DNA from: Bactrocera neohumeralis
Lineage: Eukaryota; Arthropoda; Insecta; Diptera; Tephritidae
DNA length: 64,000 bases
Assembly (NCBI RefSeq): GCF_024586455.1
Contig: NC_065921.1
Span: 44,662,574 to 44,726,573, forward strand
Direction: 5' to 3'
In this document: positions 11,745-23,419 of the stretch, piece after piece
Position numbering within the stretch: position 1 is the first letter of the stretch
Layout: the number at the start of each line of letters is the position of its first letter
Program-made: the position numbers and the translations under genes
Notes under the pieces: generated by a model
Told to the model about the DNA's origin: nothing
The model's input: the letters and a program-made list of their open reading frames with translations, nothing else
Databases searched by the model: none

Positions 11745-12700
11745 TGGTTAAAGGAACTAATCGACTTAGCCGTCAACCACAGTAAAACTGAAATAGTTTT
11801 ACGGTCCCAAAAGTGCCTTTCACCTCTTTCAGGGGTTCATGTCTTCAACCTGTTGACAAGTCGTCGAGTAAACTCTCGAAAAGACTACACTTGCTAAGAG
11901 CTTCAACGTGTCCTAAGAACGGCCCTCATCAGCATCTCCGGTACACTACTGACGACACCAACAATAACACTTAATGTCTTGTTAAACATAGCCGTGAATA
12001 TTGCCGGCAAATGTATTGCTGCGAGGTGTGCTCAGTTAAGCTGGATTACTGAAAAATGGATCGTTCCGACGCATAGGTCACACGTGACTGTTTTTTCTCT
12101 GCTCACATACCTACAAGGAAATGGAGATGGGGAGAAATCGCTCGAGAAGAGAAGCAATGAGCTTTTTCTCGGTTTGGTCGAAGCTAGAAGGGAAAGTTGG
12201 AGTGGGAGTCTTCTTAAGAACCCGGACTCTAGTGCTTTTCAAGCAGAAGTAGCCGCTATTAAGGTGGCAGTAGATGCACTGCTACGATGTGCAGCTCCTT
12301 TCAGGGAGTTGAGCATTAATTCGGGCAGCAGAACGCTAATACTAGCGCTAAGTTCGTTAAGTGTGCTCAAAACTAGTCAAGGGGAGTCTGTCCTCACCAG
12401 AAATAGCATGAGGCTACTTAATCATCAGACTTGTTTGGATGCCTGGATACAGCGGAATCGCTGGCACGTGAGTTGGAGTTTTTACAACACACTGTCTAAT
12501 ATGCATTCATGCGGTGAGACTAAAAATCTTGTCAGACGCTATTAGTCAAAGTTGTATTAGAGAGGGTGAGATGAAAAAATCCTGTCACTTTTTCCTCCAT
12601 TGTCCAGCCTTTGCAAGAATGAGACTGAAATATCTGTAGTCTTACCTTCTGCGAACCAGAAGACAAAGCCGAAACTGACAATAGAAGTTTCAACAAATTT
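11745..12700 (+). mobile_element. R1/LOA-type LINE relic: RT end, RNase H and Zn-knuckle
   Basis: A plus-strand open frame at 11979-12545 could be mistaken for a gene. However, SSAFQAEVAAIKVAVDALL...RELSINSGSRTLILALSSL (about 12230-12360) is a degenerate RNase H domain. The upstream piece DLAVNHSKTEIVLRSQK (about 11765) is the RT thumb, and CHFFLHCPAFARMRLKY (12580-12630) is the C-terminal CCHC-like motif. The order RT, RNase H, knuckle is that of RNase H-bearing LINEs. Frameshifts make it non-functional. Confidence 0.68.
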
Positions 12701-12769
12701 TTGATAGGCTCAAAGCGTTTGTGGTTTTTCTAAGGGTCTTATGATCCATTTAAAGAATTTTTTTTAGGA

Positions 12770-14400
12770 ACCACAACAAACCGGGGTTGATTTCTATAAT
12801 ATACATATGTTAATAAGATACCAAGTATGACTATAATCCTTTCAAGATTTAATCAAATAACGAATATTACATTATTTCGCAACATTTTTTGAATATAAAG
12901 CTTTTCCAACACCTGAGAATATCTTCCCGATTTTGATCTTTCCAATTTTTAAAAGCATAAAATGTTCATTTACACGGGACTTAAACCGATCTTCTTTAGT
13001 TTAGTTTAAGTAACCCTCAAAAGTCTTCTTGAATCTCTAAAGAAGCTTCAAGATATACACTCGGAGGTCTAACATTGGCTATAATTTTTGATTTTACCTT
13101 CACTGAATGGTAGAACTTCGTGACTAATATTAAATATTGGATAGACGCAAGTTTCTTATTCTTCACAACACAGTATCTGCGTTTGAGCAGTTTTGTCATA
13201 ACAGTCTAAGAACAAAGCCGCCAAATATTTTATTAAAAACATAAAATGCAACAAAGCTTTAGGTTGCTAATTAGTGGGATGGACTCTTCTTGCAAAAGCT
13301 TCCGCATTCAGCATAAATCTGTGGTGTTCCAAGCCACATCTTACAACATTTACAAACACACGCTTAAGTACATGTGTCTATTATCAGAGGAGCCGACTGC
13401 ACTATCCGGTTTTCTTTGTCTACACGCATAATTTTTACGACCGCAACGAAATTGGTAGGTGCAGAGTTTATCGCTCACTTAATTGGCAATAATTATAGGA
13501 TAAATACCTAAGGTAAACAAACACTCGCCTGACATATGCTTGCTAAGGTATTTCTATAAATTTTGTATGAGATATATACGACAAAAATTATTGAATTAAA
13601 AAAGAGCAATATTAAAAAAAAAGTAATTGTTTGCATAAGAGTTTAGTTCATTCATAAATTTGTAATTTTTTCCTTTGCGGTGTCAAAATAGATTATTTTT
13701 AATCAGTGAACTAATAAAGAAACTATACCCAACATTTCACAATTTCTTCTCACTTATTAGTTGCGGTTACATTGGTTCATTGTCCTCAAACTGAAAAGCG
13801 CTAAACTTCGTTATATTTATAAGTAAAAATGTATGTCAGCATGCATCAATTCTCTCGTCTATTTTTCGCCCATAAAATTGGTTTTACGATCGCCAGGCAC
13901 CACGTCGTCTCATCAATGTAGTTAACTGATTTACTTGTGTCTACTAAATATTGTATTCCGCAAAAGCCAGCGAAATCCGTCCATAAACCCACAATGCGTC
14001 TCGATAGCTGCAAATGAGTAGAATAATGCTGTAGAAGCAAGAACTCAGTCAGGTTTTCCAAACACAATACGCCAGTGGCTTCACTTGTCTCGTATGTCTT
14101 TATGCCGCTTTGCTTGCCAGTTTTATATTTATCATTTTATGGCAGAATTATAATTATGCGGGCAACTTTGTTGCATTCTGTGGCTGCAACAGCTTCTATA
14201 TTTTCTTCTATTCATCAATTCCATCAGCTAAGTTATTATTTTTGTGCCTTTGGAATGCCGTTTTGTAGTCTTTACTGACGAAGGGTTATAGCTTGAAACT
14301 TTGATTTATCGCTGTGTTAAATAATCGATTTAAAATACCTTACAATAACTGTATTATAAAACCTGGGCATCGGGAAGAGAGGCAGAAGGGAACCCGTTAC
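12770..14400. other. No supportable feature
   Basis: AT-rich sequence. The longest unexplained frame (minus, 13846-14067, 73 aa) has no family signature I recognise. Nothing else stands out. Confidence 0.5.
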
Positions 14401-14402
14401 AA

Positions 14403-14877
14403 ACCATTTTCTTCTTTACTGGCGTAGACACCACTTACGCGGTTACAGCCGAATTAACAACAGCGCACCAGTCGTTTCTTCATATCGCACTGCGGCGCCA
14501 ATTGAAGATTCCAAGCGAAGCCAGACTTTCCACATAGTGTCTAACGGAGTGGAGGTGTTCCTCTTTCTCTGCTTCTCCCGGCGGTTACTGAGTCGAATAC
14601 TTTCAGTGGGGAAGTGTTTTCATCCAATCGGTTGACATGATCTAGGCAGCGTAGGCGCTGTCTCTTAATTCGCTGAACTACATACATATGTCAATGGCGT
14701 CGTTTATCTCGTACAGCTCTTTGTTAGTCGCCGTTGCCAATGCGCAAACCTTTCTCTCGTAAACTCGTAACGTCGACTCATCAGATGTTGCCATCGTCCA
14801 TGTCTCTACACAATATAGCAGGACGGAAATAATGAGTAACTTATAGAGTTTGATTTTTGTTCGTCGAGAGAGGATTT
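14403..14877 (-). mobile_element. RTE-type LINE, 3' fragment split by a mariner
   Basis: Read on the minus strand this is the C-terminal 450 bp of the RTE family. The 3' terminus (complement of TGGCGTAGACACCACTTACGC) is at about 14418, then GGCGCCAATTGAAGATTCC and TCATCAGATGTTGCCATCGT. It breaks off at 14877 where a mariner is inserted and resumes at 15711-15735 (CTTCTCAATTCTCTACTCAG). Confidence 0.85.
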
Positions 14878-14879
14878 TA

Positions 14880-15708
14880 CAGGGTTTGTCCGGAAAGTAA
14901 TAGGACTGATTTTCATCCGCCGCGACTGTTCTTCGAAGCGTGCTCTCCCCGTCTGGATTCGGTAGAAGGCGTTCCTAGCTAACGAACGAGTGGCTGGTCA
15001 GTTGTTTCCGAGCACCTACAGAGTCAGAACAAACATTTTCGCGCGACGTGTTTATCAGAGTGGTACAAGTCAAAAATCAAGCGTTCATTAGAGCAGAGGA
15101 TTAAATTCTATGTGAAACTCGGTAAACCCGCGACAGAGACGTTTAATATGATCAAACAGGCTTACCCAGATGATGCTTTAGCAAGAAGTGGTGTATTTCT
15201 GTGGCTAAAGACTTTTTTGGAGGGCCGGGAAGAAGTCTCTGATGAAGACTGGAAGAATGAGCAAATCCAAAGTCCATCATGAATTTGTTTCTCCTGGACA
15301 AACCGTCAACGCCAAGTTTAACGTGGAAGTTCTCAAGAGAGTCAAACGAAGGGTCAATTGGGTCCGACAAGACATCGCAGCCGATTGGAAGTTGTACCAC
15401 GACACCTAACCAAGGCCGGCTTCCCAATGTTTGCGCAGCTTCCCTACAACCCAAGTATGGCCCAGAGACTTTTTTGTTTCCTTCCTAAAACGACCGATGA
15501 AAGGCAAGCATTTTGAGGCGACAGGAGACATTCACCTAGGCTGTCGAGACTATTCCGGAGAATGCCTTCCCTGACGCCTTCAATGCTTGGAAATTGCTCT
15601 GACAGCGCTGCATCGACGCAGAAGGAGCCTATTTTGAAAGTTTTTAAAGATTGGTTCAATAAATTTTTTTAAAACGACTCAGTCATATTAGTTTCCGCCC
15701 AAACCCTG
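14880..15708 (+). mobile_element. mariner element, short deleted copy with intact ends
   Basis: The terminal repeats begin CAGGGTTTGTCCGGAAAG (left) and, on the complement, CAGGGTTTGGGCGGAAAC (right); the first 30 bp match at 26 positions. TA duplications lie at 14878-14879 and 15709-15710. The interior encodes an N-terminal transposase piece near 15090-15260: EQRIKFYVKLGKPATETFNMIKQAYPDDALARSGVFLWLKTFLEGREEVSDED. Later pieces are scrambled, and at 829 bp the element is shorter than the roughly 1.3 kb of a full mariner. It interrupts an RTE fragment exactly at a TA. Confidence 0.88.
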
Positions 15709-15739
15709 TACTTCTCAATTCTCTACTCAGTCTATCAGT

Positions 15740-16880
15740 TTATTTAACAACATCATTTGATGGTCACAAAACAGATTATGGTCAACGATACACATGCAAA
15801 GTTCTATATAGATTTCCCTTTCCAACAGATTCTGGTCATTATGAGATTTTAAAGGAACTTTACCTTCTCAACCTTAAGCAGAATTTTGTATTAAAAACAG
15901 AAAACCTGTTTTTTTTTTAAATAGTCCGGCTTAGTTTTGATTTTATAGCACATAACTAAATAAGTGTAAAGCCAAGTTCAAATTTAAATGAAGTTTAAAA
16001 TTGCTGAAAAAATTCACATAATTCCACTGATAATTACGATTAATCTGTAAAATGGCCAATCACTGCGGATTAAGCTTAAGGACAATTGTGTAAATACTCG
16101 ATGACAGATTTGACAAATAAAAAGCGAAAACCCCCACGCTTTTCCCTTTCAATGCGAAAAAATGCCAACATGTGGCACTAGTGATAGGCATAAGCCGTAA
16201 ACAACTACAGTAATGTGCACAATAATAATAACAATAAAAATAGGCAAAACTACGAAAAAAATTGTGTTTGGTTGGATGTGTGTAAGTGTAGGTGAAAGAA
16301 AATAAAAATGTAGTATAAAAGTAAGCGCATGGGTTGGCATGTAACGGTAAAATCCGCAACGTACAATAAAATTCCGCATTAATGCCACTTACTCGAGCGT
16401 TATACCGCAAAAAGCACAAAGGCAAATACAACGAACAAACATATACGCATCATACACACATTGTTATATATGTGTGTACACACATATATATATGACTCAT
16501 CCGTACATACACAGGGATGTAAACTGTCGCAAGCACAGTCGGCGGGCGGGTTGCTGGTCAATCACATTTCGCTAACAACAATGGCGCAGGATAACAGGAC
16601 AACAGCACGACAGGACAGCCGCGCCACGGTGGTGATGCTGTTGGTGTATGGGCCTGCTGGTTGCCAAATGCCGGTGTGTGAGATAAATATTTTCTGCAAA
16701 CATTTGCACAAAAACCGGCATAAAGCAGAAGGCGAGCAAAAGCACAACAAGCGAGTGGGAAGTATGGTGACAGCAGCCAGCGGACACACGCGACCGTTTT
16801 GTAAACAATTCTTATCAGCTTTAGGTTGGTCCTTGAAACGTTAAATGGAGGATATTTACAGTCTATCATCACAATCGGAA
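15740..16880. other. No supportable feature
   Basis: AT-rich intergenic DNA with a short TATATGTGTG/CACACATATA palindromic microsatellite at 16465-16495. Overlapping frames on both strands at 16558-16872 have no family signature. Confidence 0.5.
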
Positions 16881-16887
16881 ATGCTAT

Positions 16888-17735
16888 TATAAAAGGGGGT
16901 CTATCGTCCGAGGCTGTTGTTTCCTTTTCATTGGAGGCGTTTTTTACGTGGCGGGTCCCAAATCCAGCGCATGTTCGATACCAAAAGAGGTTCCCTCTCG
17001 TAAGATTTCTTCAATCAACCCTTGGAGAAAATAATTCGAGCTGCAGAACTAAATAGAGAAGGTACCATCTTCTAAAAGAGTGTACAGCTGATGGCGTACG
17101 CCGATGATATTGATATCATTGGCCTCAACAACCGCGCCGTTAGTTTTACTTTCTCCAGAATGGATAAAGAAGAAGCAAATGAGTCTGGTGGTGAACGAGG
17201 ACAAGACGAAATATCTCCTGTCATCAAACAAACAGTTTTCGTACTCGCGACTTGGCTGTCACATCACTTTTGGCAGTCATAACTTCGAAGTCGTAGATAA
17301 TTTAGTTGAAACCAGCAACTCTTTCCAACAGGTCCTACTTCGGAATGAGTAAGCAACTGAGAAGTAAAGTCCTCTCTCGACGAACAAAGACCAAACTCTA
17401 CAAGTCACTCATCACACCCGTCCGGCTATATAGTGCCGAAGACAACTTCTGGCGTTACGAGTTTTCGAGAGAAAGTTTTTGCGAATATTGACAAATGTAG
17501 TTCAGCGAATTAAGAGGCTGGCTAAGTCATGTCGTCCGTATGGATGAAAACATTCCATCTCTAAAAGTATTCGGCGCAGTATCCGCGGAAAGAAGCAGAG
17601 AAAGAGAAAGACCTTCACTCCGTTGGAAGGACCTGTCTTCACTTGTAATCTCCAGTTGGCACCAAACAGCGAAAAGGAAGAACGACTGGCGCGCCGTTGT
17701 AAATTCGACGAAAACATAAAAAAAGTCCGCAAAAT
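16888..17735 (+). mobile_element. RTE-type LINE with inverted 5' segment
   Basis: From about 16985 to 17735 the plus strand carries a degraded RTE RT C-terminal part: LMAYADDIDIIGLNNRAVSF (17090), GGERGQDEISPVIKQ, MSKQLRSKVLSRRTKTKLYKSLI (17345) and the terminal GRRPSLRWKD-like piece (17600). The preceding 16888-16978 (AAAGGGGGTCTATCGTCCGA ... TTTTTTACGTGGCGGGTCCC) is the 5' untranslated region of the same family in the opposite orientation. Such head-to-head arrangement is what twin priming leaves in LINE insertions. Confidence 0.75.
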
Positions 17736-18500
17736 AATTTTAGTTGACCGTAAAGTGGAGTTGTTCGAAATAGCAGGCCTTCTACAAATATCAACAGAAC
17801 GTGTACATCACTCACGAATATTTAGGTATGAGAAAGCTCTGTGCAAAGTGGGTGCGAGCTCACTTTTGAGCAAAAACAACGACGAGTTGATGATTCGGAG
17901 CAGTGTCTGAGTATTCAAGCGTAATAAACCCGAGTTTTTACGTCGATATGTGACAATGGGTAAAACATGACTTCATCATTCCACTCCGAGATCCAATCGA
18001 CAGTCATCCGAGTAGACTGCACAATATGAACCCACTCCAAAGTGTGGAAAAACGTAACATTCGGCTGACAAAGTTATTGCTCTGTATTTTGGGATGCGCA
18101 TGGAATACCTTTTTGTGACTATCTTGAAAAAAGAAAGACCATAATCAATGACTATTGCATATCGTTATTAGAAAATGATGGTAAAAATCCATTAAATGGG
18201 CTTGGAATAACTTCCACATCCATCGTATTCCATACATGGCTCACATCGGCCATTTTCTAGTCTCAGATCTTAAAAGTATGCTCACTGGAAAGAAATTTCG
18301 TTCAATGAAGAGATGATTCCCGAAGCTGAGCCAAATTTTGAAGTAAAGGACAAATCGCACTACAAAAATGGTATCGAAAAGTTGAAGGGCCGCTATAATT
18401 AGTGTATCACCTTTGAAGAGGGTATGTAAAAAAATTAATTTTGCCAAAAAGATATTTTTTACTACGGTAGCCCGGGAACTTTTCAATTGACCTGTTATGT
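17725..18500 (+). mobile_element. mariner transposase relic
   Basis: Starting at about 17725 the plus strand reads VRKIILVDRKVELFEIAGLLQISTERVHH. In broken frames follow the region of EQCLSIFKRNKPEFLRRYVTMG (17900-17960), SVFWDAHGIPFCDYLEKRKTIINDY (18085-18160) and KSMLTGKKF...FEVKDKSHYKNGIEKLKGRYN (18270-18400). These are successive mariner transposase segments, so most of the protein length is present. Many stops and frameshifts show it is long dead. No N-terminal helix-turn-helix is visible where it abuts the RTE fragment. Confidence 0.85.
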
Positions 18501-18504
18501 CACG

Positions 18505-19330
18505 AATAACGCCCCGAATAATCTGTCCCAAGGCGTCAATCGTCTCGGGCTAATCTATATAAACAAGCGACTTCACATAACCCATCAAAAATTAATCATA
18601 CGATATTGAAGGCCACGCCACAGGCACACAACGCGAGATAATGCTTTCACGAAAAGTTGGCTTGGCTATGTGGCATGTAGCGCCATCTTATTGGAGCCGT
18701 AAGTCGTCCACATCACCATCCTCCAAGTAAGGCAAGAAAAAGTCATTAATCATGGCTCTGTAGCACATTAACTGAAACATTATGATCACCTTTATTTTTG
18801 AAGAAATATGGACCAATCATTCCCTCTGCCAATAGAGCACACCTAACAGAGACTCCTTGAAGATTTATGGCGGGTCAACAATGGCTTGTAGATTATCATC
18901 ACCCCAAATATAACAAATTTGTTTATTAACGTACCCATTAAACCTAAAGTGAACTTCACCGCTAAACAAAATCTTCTTGTGAACATCCGGATCGGTGGCC
19001 ATCTTGCTTTAGACCCATTTACCGAACGTGCGACGCGCTTGGTGGTCGCTCAGCTACAATACTTCTAAAATCTTCCATAAAATGGATGGCTAAGCTTCAA
19101 TTGCGCGCGATGGACTCATTCCGATCTTCTTCGATACTCTGCTGCACAGCGCCACCTACCTAGTCTGCTAGGCATTTATACTTGTATATAATATTGGACG
19201 CAGCATGCGATACATCGCAGAAGACGAACCATTATTTTGCTAATATATTTGCACGATTTGCAAACGTTGTTCAAGAGAAAGAAGTACCCTTCATCTAACA
19301 GTAATATTAGCACTACATAGGGTGTGTTTG
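18505..19330 (-). mobile_element. Tc1/mariner-superfamily (DDE_3-like) transposase relic
   Basis: On the minus strand 18880-19010 reads KKILFSGEVHFRFNGYVNKQICYIWGDDNLQAIVDPP, followed downstream (toward lower coordinates) by GATWH-like and SANFS pieces. This is a broken copy of the insect Tc1/mariner-superfamily transposase with first catalytic segment ILFSDEAHF. It is a different subfamily from the one at 9295-11465. All frames are interrupted. Confidence 0.72.
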
Positions 19331-19339
19331 TAGATGCTT

Positions 19340-20640
19340 AGCATTTCTTAGAAGGAGGAGGAAATTACTTGAAATGGACCTGTCTTTAGGCACCTATTCA
19401 ATGGCCCAACGGATTCATGTCTATTTTTAAGGGGATGTGTTAGCTCAATGCACCTACTATGAAGTAAACTTAAGAATGGTAACATATCAATAAAAAATTA
19501 TAATATATTTAATAAAGATTAGTCACTATCATCAAAACTTAGCGGCAGTGCTTGAGATAGTACGTATGTATGATTAATAATCGGGAAATTTACAACATTA
19601 CCACATTTATTACGATTTCAATTGAATAATATATACAAGTTGCATATTTGATTTCTACTTACTGAATTCCTCAATTGTATGACTCTTATGAAAATTGACT
19701 GAGAATAGGAAACTCTATCAAAGTGGCTAAGCAACACTATTGAATTTGAATACCTATACTCTGCTAATATATATACAATCTACATATGTACATATTTATG
19801 TAAGCTATAATATATTAAATACATAGTTATCAGGAAAAAATAGAAAATTGGTTAATCCAAAATATCTCAATCAACTAATCAAATTAGTAATCACTTTTAT
19901 GCTTTGGAAAATCATATACTTGCAAACTTCAATACACCATACTACAATTAAAATGTGTAGATAATGAAAATTATTTTTAGGTATATGGAATATGGCCCAT
20001 TTGTGTTGTCTATTTTGATCTAAAACTTGAATTCTAATATAATTACATAAGGTCTACCCTAATATTAACACTGCTATGCATGAATGTCCTGCAAAATGTA
20101 ATGAAACGTTATGAAAAAAATAAAAGCAAATAATGTCAGCCGCAGATGGCCACCGCTTATGCTGGCCGATGGCTTTTGTTTATTCACTGAAATGACCATT
20201 CGCTTTGGCCTTTGCCGCTTTGGGTCCGTTCAGTTGGGTTTCGTTTGTGCGATTTCAGCATTCGAACGCAATAAATCATTCACCAATTGGAGGTGCTTAA
20301 CGTTGGAGGCAACATTGGAAGGGGCGGGGTGTGGCGACTTGTCAATTTTGGGAGCAGTTATGCCAAAAATGCAATTTTGAATATGCAACACATGGCCAAC
20401 AAATTATTTATGCTGTCTAACTAAAGAATTATTAAATATTCGTACATACATATATATAGAAACGCCAAAAATATGGTAGATATATTTGTTTATATAGTAA
20501 ATAGGAGTATTTCACCAAAACTCATTGGCGAGTTCCGTATGAGAATGTATAAATCCATACCCCATACTCCATTATAGGGGTAACCGCCAAAATTCAAGTC
20601 ATAAAATCATAACTAATATATAATAATCACAGAAGCTTGG
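19340..20640. other. No supportable feature
   Basis: Very AT-rich DNA with no convincing open frame, repeat or RNA gene. A GC-richer patch at 20140-20370 keeps one 89-aa frame open but has no recognisable domain. Confidence 0.5.
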
Positions 20641-20654
20641 GAGGAAGGAGGCAT

Positions 20655-22010
20655 AAGTAGAAGTTGACTCAAGTGTGAAAAGTTCTGACCGCCATTCACT
20701 TGAGAATGAACAGAATAAATTATTTTTCTCGACTTCCGGTCGTATCCTCTGGTTAGCTGGAAAACATCCGTTTGAAGACGTGCTAAGGTGGGAAGGCGAA
20801 TGATCCTCCCCAGGATTGTGCGCTGGGTTTAAGAAAGAAAAGAAGAACTGATAAGGAGCATACATCAGTTTATTTGTAGAATATGGTCGGACGAAGGCAG
20901 GACCAACGATTGGAATTTAAGTAAGCTCTGCCCAATCCACAACAAGGGAGACCCCACAATCTGCGCCAACAACTATGGAATAAGCCTTCTCAACATATAA
21001 GGTTCTATAGAAAGTAGCGTGTGAAAGACTCTAGCTTACCGTCACAAACTGGTTGAATCTTATCAGTGTGGCTTTAGACCTGGAAAATCTCATACCGTCC
21101 AGAGCTTCCCCATGCGCCAAATCTTGAAAGAGACCCGTGAAAGAAAGATCGATACATACAACATCTTCCTCTATTTTAAAGCCGCCTTCGACAGCACGAA
21201 AAGGAGCTGCCTCTATGCCGCTATGTCTGAACTTGATATCCTTGCAAAGGTAATGTGGCTGTGGAAGCAAACGTTGAGCAACACCAAAAGCTCCGTCGGG
21301 ATCGGAAAGGACCTCTCCGAGCCGTTCGATACCAAACGAGATTTCAGTCAAGACTTCTTCAATCTACTGCTGGAGAAAATAATTTGAGCTGCAGAGCTGA
21401 ATCGAGAAGGCACAATCTTTTATAAGAGTGTACAAATGCTGGCGTACGAAGATGATATTGAAATCGTTAGCCTCAACTCCCGCGTGAATTGCTCTGCTTT
21501 CTCCAAACTGGATGAGGAAGCGAAATCCACCAAAGAATTACTTTTGCCAACAGGTCCTCCGTCGGACTGAGTAGGCAATTGAAAGATAAAATCCGAATAA
21601 AGGCCAAACTCTATAAGTTACTCATTATTAACGTCATGTTATTTAGGGCAGAGGCATGAGCGAGGACAACATCTGATGAGTTGGCGCTACCAGTTTTCAA
21701 GAGAAAGGTTCTGCGGGAGATTTATGGTCCTTTGCGCATTGGCAACGGCGAGTATAGCATTCAATGGAACGATAAGCTGTACGATATGCGATGACATTCA
21801 CATATTTCAGCTAATTGAATGATAGCGGCTCCGCTGGCTTGGTCATATCGTGCTCTGAGAGTATTCAACGCAGTACCCGCCGGGGAAGCAGACAAGGTAG
21901 AGAAGGGCCTGGCTACATTTGGTATCTCCAATTGGCGCCAAATTGCGAAAAGAAAAAATGACTGGTGTGCTGTTTTTAACTCGGCTATAACCGCGTAGCT
22001 AAAAACGAAA
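20655..22010 (+). mobile_element. RTE-type LINE, internally deleted
   Basis: 20655-20830 matches the 5' untranslated region of the family (AAGTTCTGACCGCCATTCAC, ATCCTCTGGTTAGC, GTGCGCTGGGTTTAAG). It is joined at about 20835 to the RT region. RT pieces are recognisable at 21112-21387 (TRERKIDTYNIFLYFKAAFDSTKRSCLYAAMSELDI) and near 21440 (LAYEDDIEIVSL, the YADD box altered to YEDD). The 3' end (GGCTATAACCGCGTAG) is at about 22000, 60 bp from the stop codon of AK1 on the other strand. The whole endonuclease region is missing. Confidence 0.85.
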
Positions 22011-22066
22011 TTTAATAAAAACGAATTTAAGTCCATAATCTCTTTATTGAATCACGAGCTCAGTCT

Positions 22067-23257
22067 TCATTTCATTTTTGTCATTTGATCCGTCAATTCA
22101 TTAATATTGAAATCTTTCGGCAGATTGCAACCGATGGTAGTGATAACTTTAGACGCCACAGCAGAACCCACGGCAACACAATCCTTAAGTTTGTAGTTAT
22201 TCAGAAAGGCATGTAAGAAACCGGCCACGAAAGAGTCACCCGCACCAGTTGTATCGACAACATTTGGAATTTTATCCACTTTACATTCACGATAAAATAT
22301 TTTGCCCGGTTTATCCGATCCATACTCAACATTGCTTACGAGTAGTACGCTATTCTTATCATTTGTTATAATCATAATACGAGGACCGCAGTGATATTCA
22401 AATATCTTTCTGATCGCTTTCTCCGAATCGTTGCCGAAACCCATTCTATTGGCAAGTGCACAAAATTCATTGCCATTGCCGAAGATGAAGTACGCGGCGC
22501 ATGCGTATGCCATGACATCTTCGAAGTTTTCGCGCACAATAAATTCGGCACTCAAATTGAGTGCCAACCAGCGACGACCGCTCACATAGTTCTTAATCAT
22601 ATATTCGCATAACCTTTTACGGCCCGGTATGATGAAGCCCTCCACATATATAAGTTGCTTACGTTCGGTTGGGCGCAAGAACTGTACCTCCTTCTCGGCT
22701 TGTTGCATAAGCTCCACACTAATGCTTTCCGAGGCGCCAATGTTCGCGTAAAGCGTTTCAGTGTGAGTATCCTTATTTATGATCGATAAACACTCTCCGG
22801 TCGGCAATTCTTTGTGTGTGAATAGGCTATAAGGAAATATGGAAGCAGTGTGAAAAATGCGCCATTAAATTTGGGAACATAAAAGTATTACCGCACATCG
22901 ATATCGTGTTCTTTGAAGTATTTGCTTAATTTTTTGCCAGCTTCATCGTCACCCACTAGGCCAATGAAGAGCGAATTGTTGCCCAATTGTTTCAGTAGTC
23001 GCACCGTATTGAGCGCTGACCCACCAGGACTCTCCACACATTTTACTCTATAAGCAGCGAAAATGATTAAAAAAAGTAACGTTCACACTGTAACGCACAC
23101 ACGCTTACCTCTTGCATACTTCCTTTTTTAATTCTCTCAAAGACTTCACGTCCAAAATACCTTTAGTATTTTCAATAACGTTAAATTTTTTCAATATTCC
23201 GATTTCACTGTTGGGCAGCCGCGCCGTGTGATCCAGCAAAATATGTCCAACAGACAT
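22067..23257 (-). CDS. Adenosine kinase-like PfkB carbohydrate kinase, paralogue AK1
   Basis: Adenosine kinases transfer phosphate from ATP to adenosine in the cytosol (purine salvage). Exons on the minus strand are 23257-23109, 23047-22892 and 22826-22067; introns are 61 and 65 bp with GT-AG ends. Starting at the in-frame ATG at 23257 the protein is 354 aa. The PfkB signatures are present: PGGSALNTVRLLKQLG near the N-terminus and VVDTTGAGDSFVAGFLHAF near the C-terminus, including the GAGD anion hole and catalytic Asp. Intron phases equal those of AK2 (36233-39391), and the exons of 162 and 156 nt match in length if the first is taken to its splice acceptor at 23270. Oddities: AK2 has another 71-nt first coding exon that I cannot find here, because a LINE begins at 23318. 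The adenosine-contacting GNxLLD motif of the family is GHILLD. Possibly a diverged or recently impaired duplicate. Confidence 0.8.
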
Positions 23258-23419
23258 GAATTTATATTGTCTAAAATGTAAGTTATTTGTAATAAGAGGC
23301 TATAAGGGAGCGGAACTCTTTCGACGAACAAAGACCAAACTCTATAAATCACTCATTATTCCCTTCCTGATCTTTGTGATGAGACATGGACGATGACAAC
23401 ATTTTATAAGTCGGCGTTA

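Noticed and set aside
11979..12545. 188-aa open frame that looks like a gene
   Set aside because: Its centre is a degenerate RNase H domain, and RT and zinc-knuckle pieces flank it, so it is a LINE relic.
13846..14067. 73-aa minus-strand frame with Trp/Cys-rich composition
   Set aside because: Composition is unusual, but no splice sites, homology or neighbouring exons could be recognised.
16558..16872. Three overlapping minus-strand frames and one plus-strand frame
   Set aside because: Four open frames over the same 300 bp with no family signature; expected by chance in a GC-richer patch.
20111..20380. 89-aa plus-strand frame in a GC-richer patch
   Set aside because: No recognisable domain, no splice context and no neighbouring coding text.
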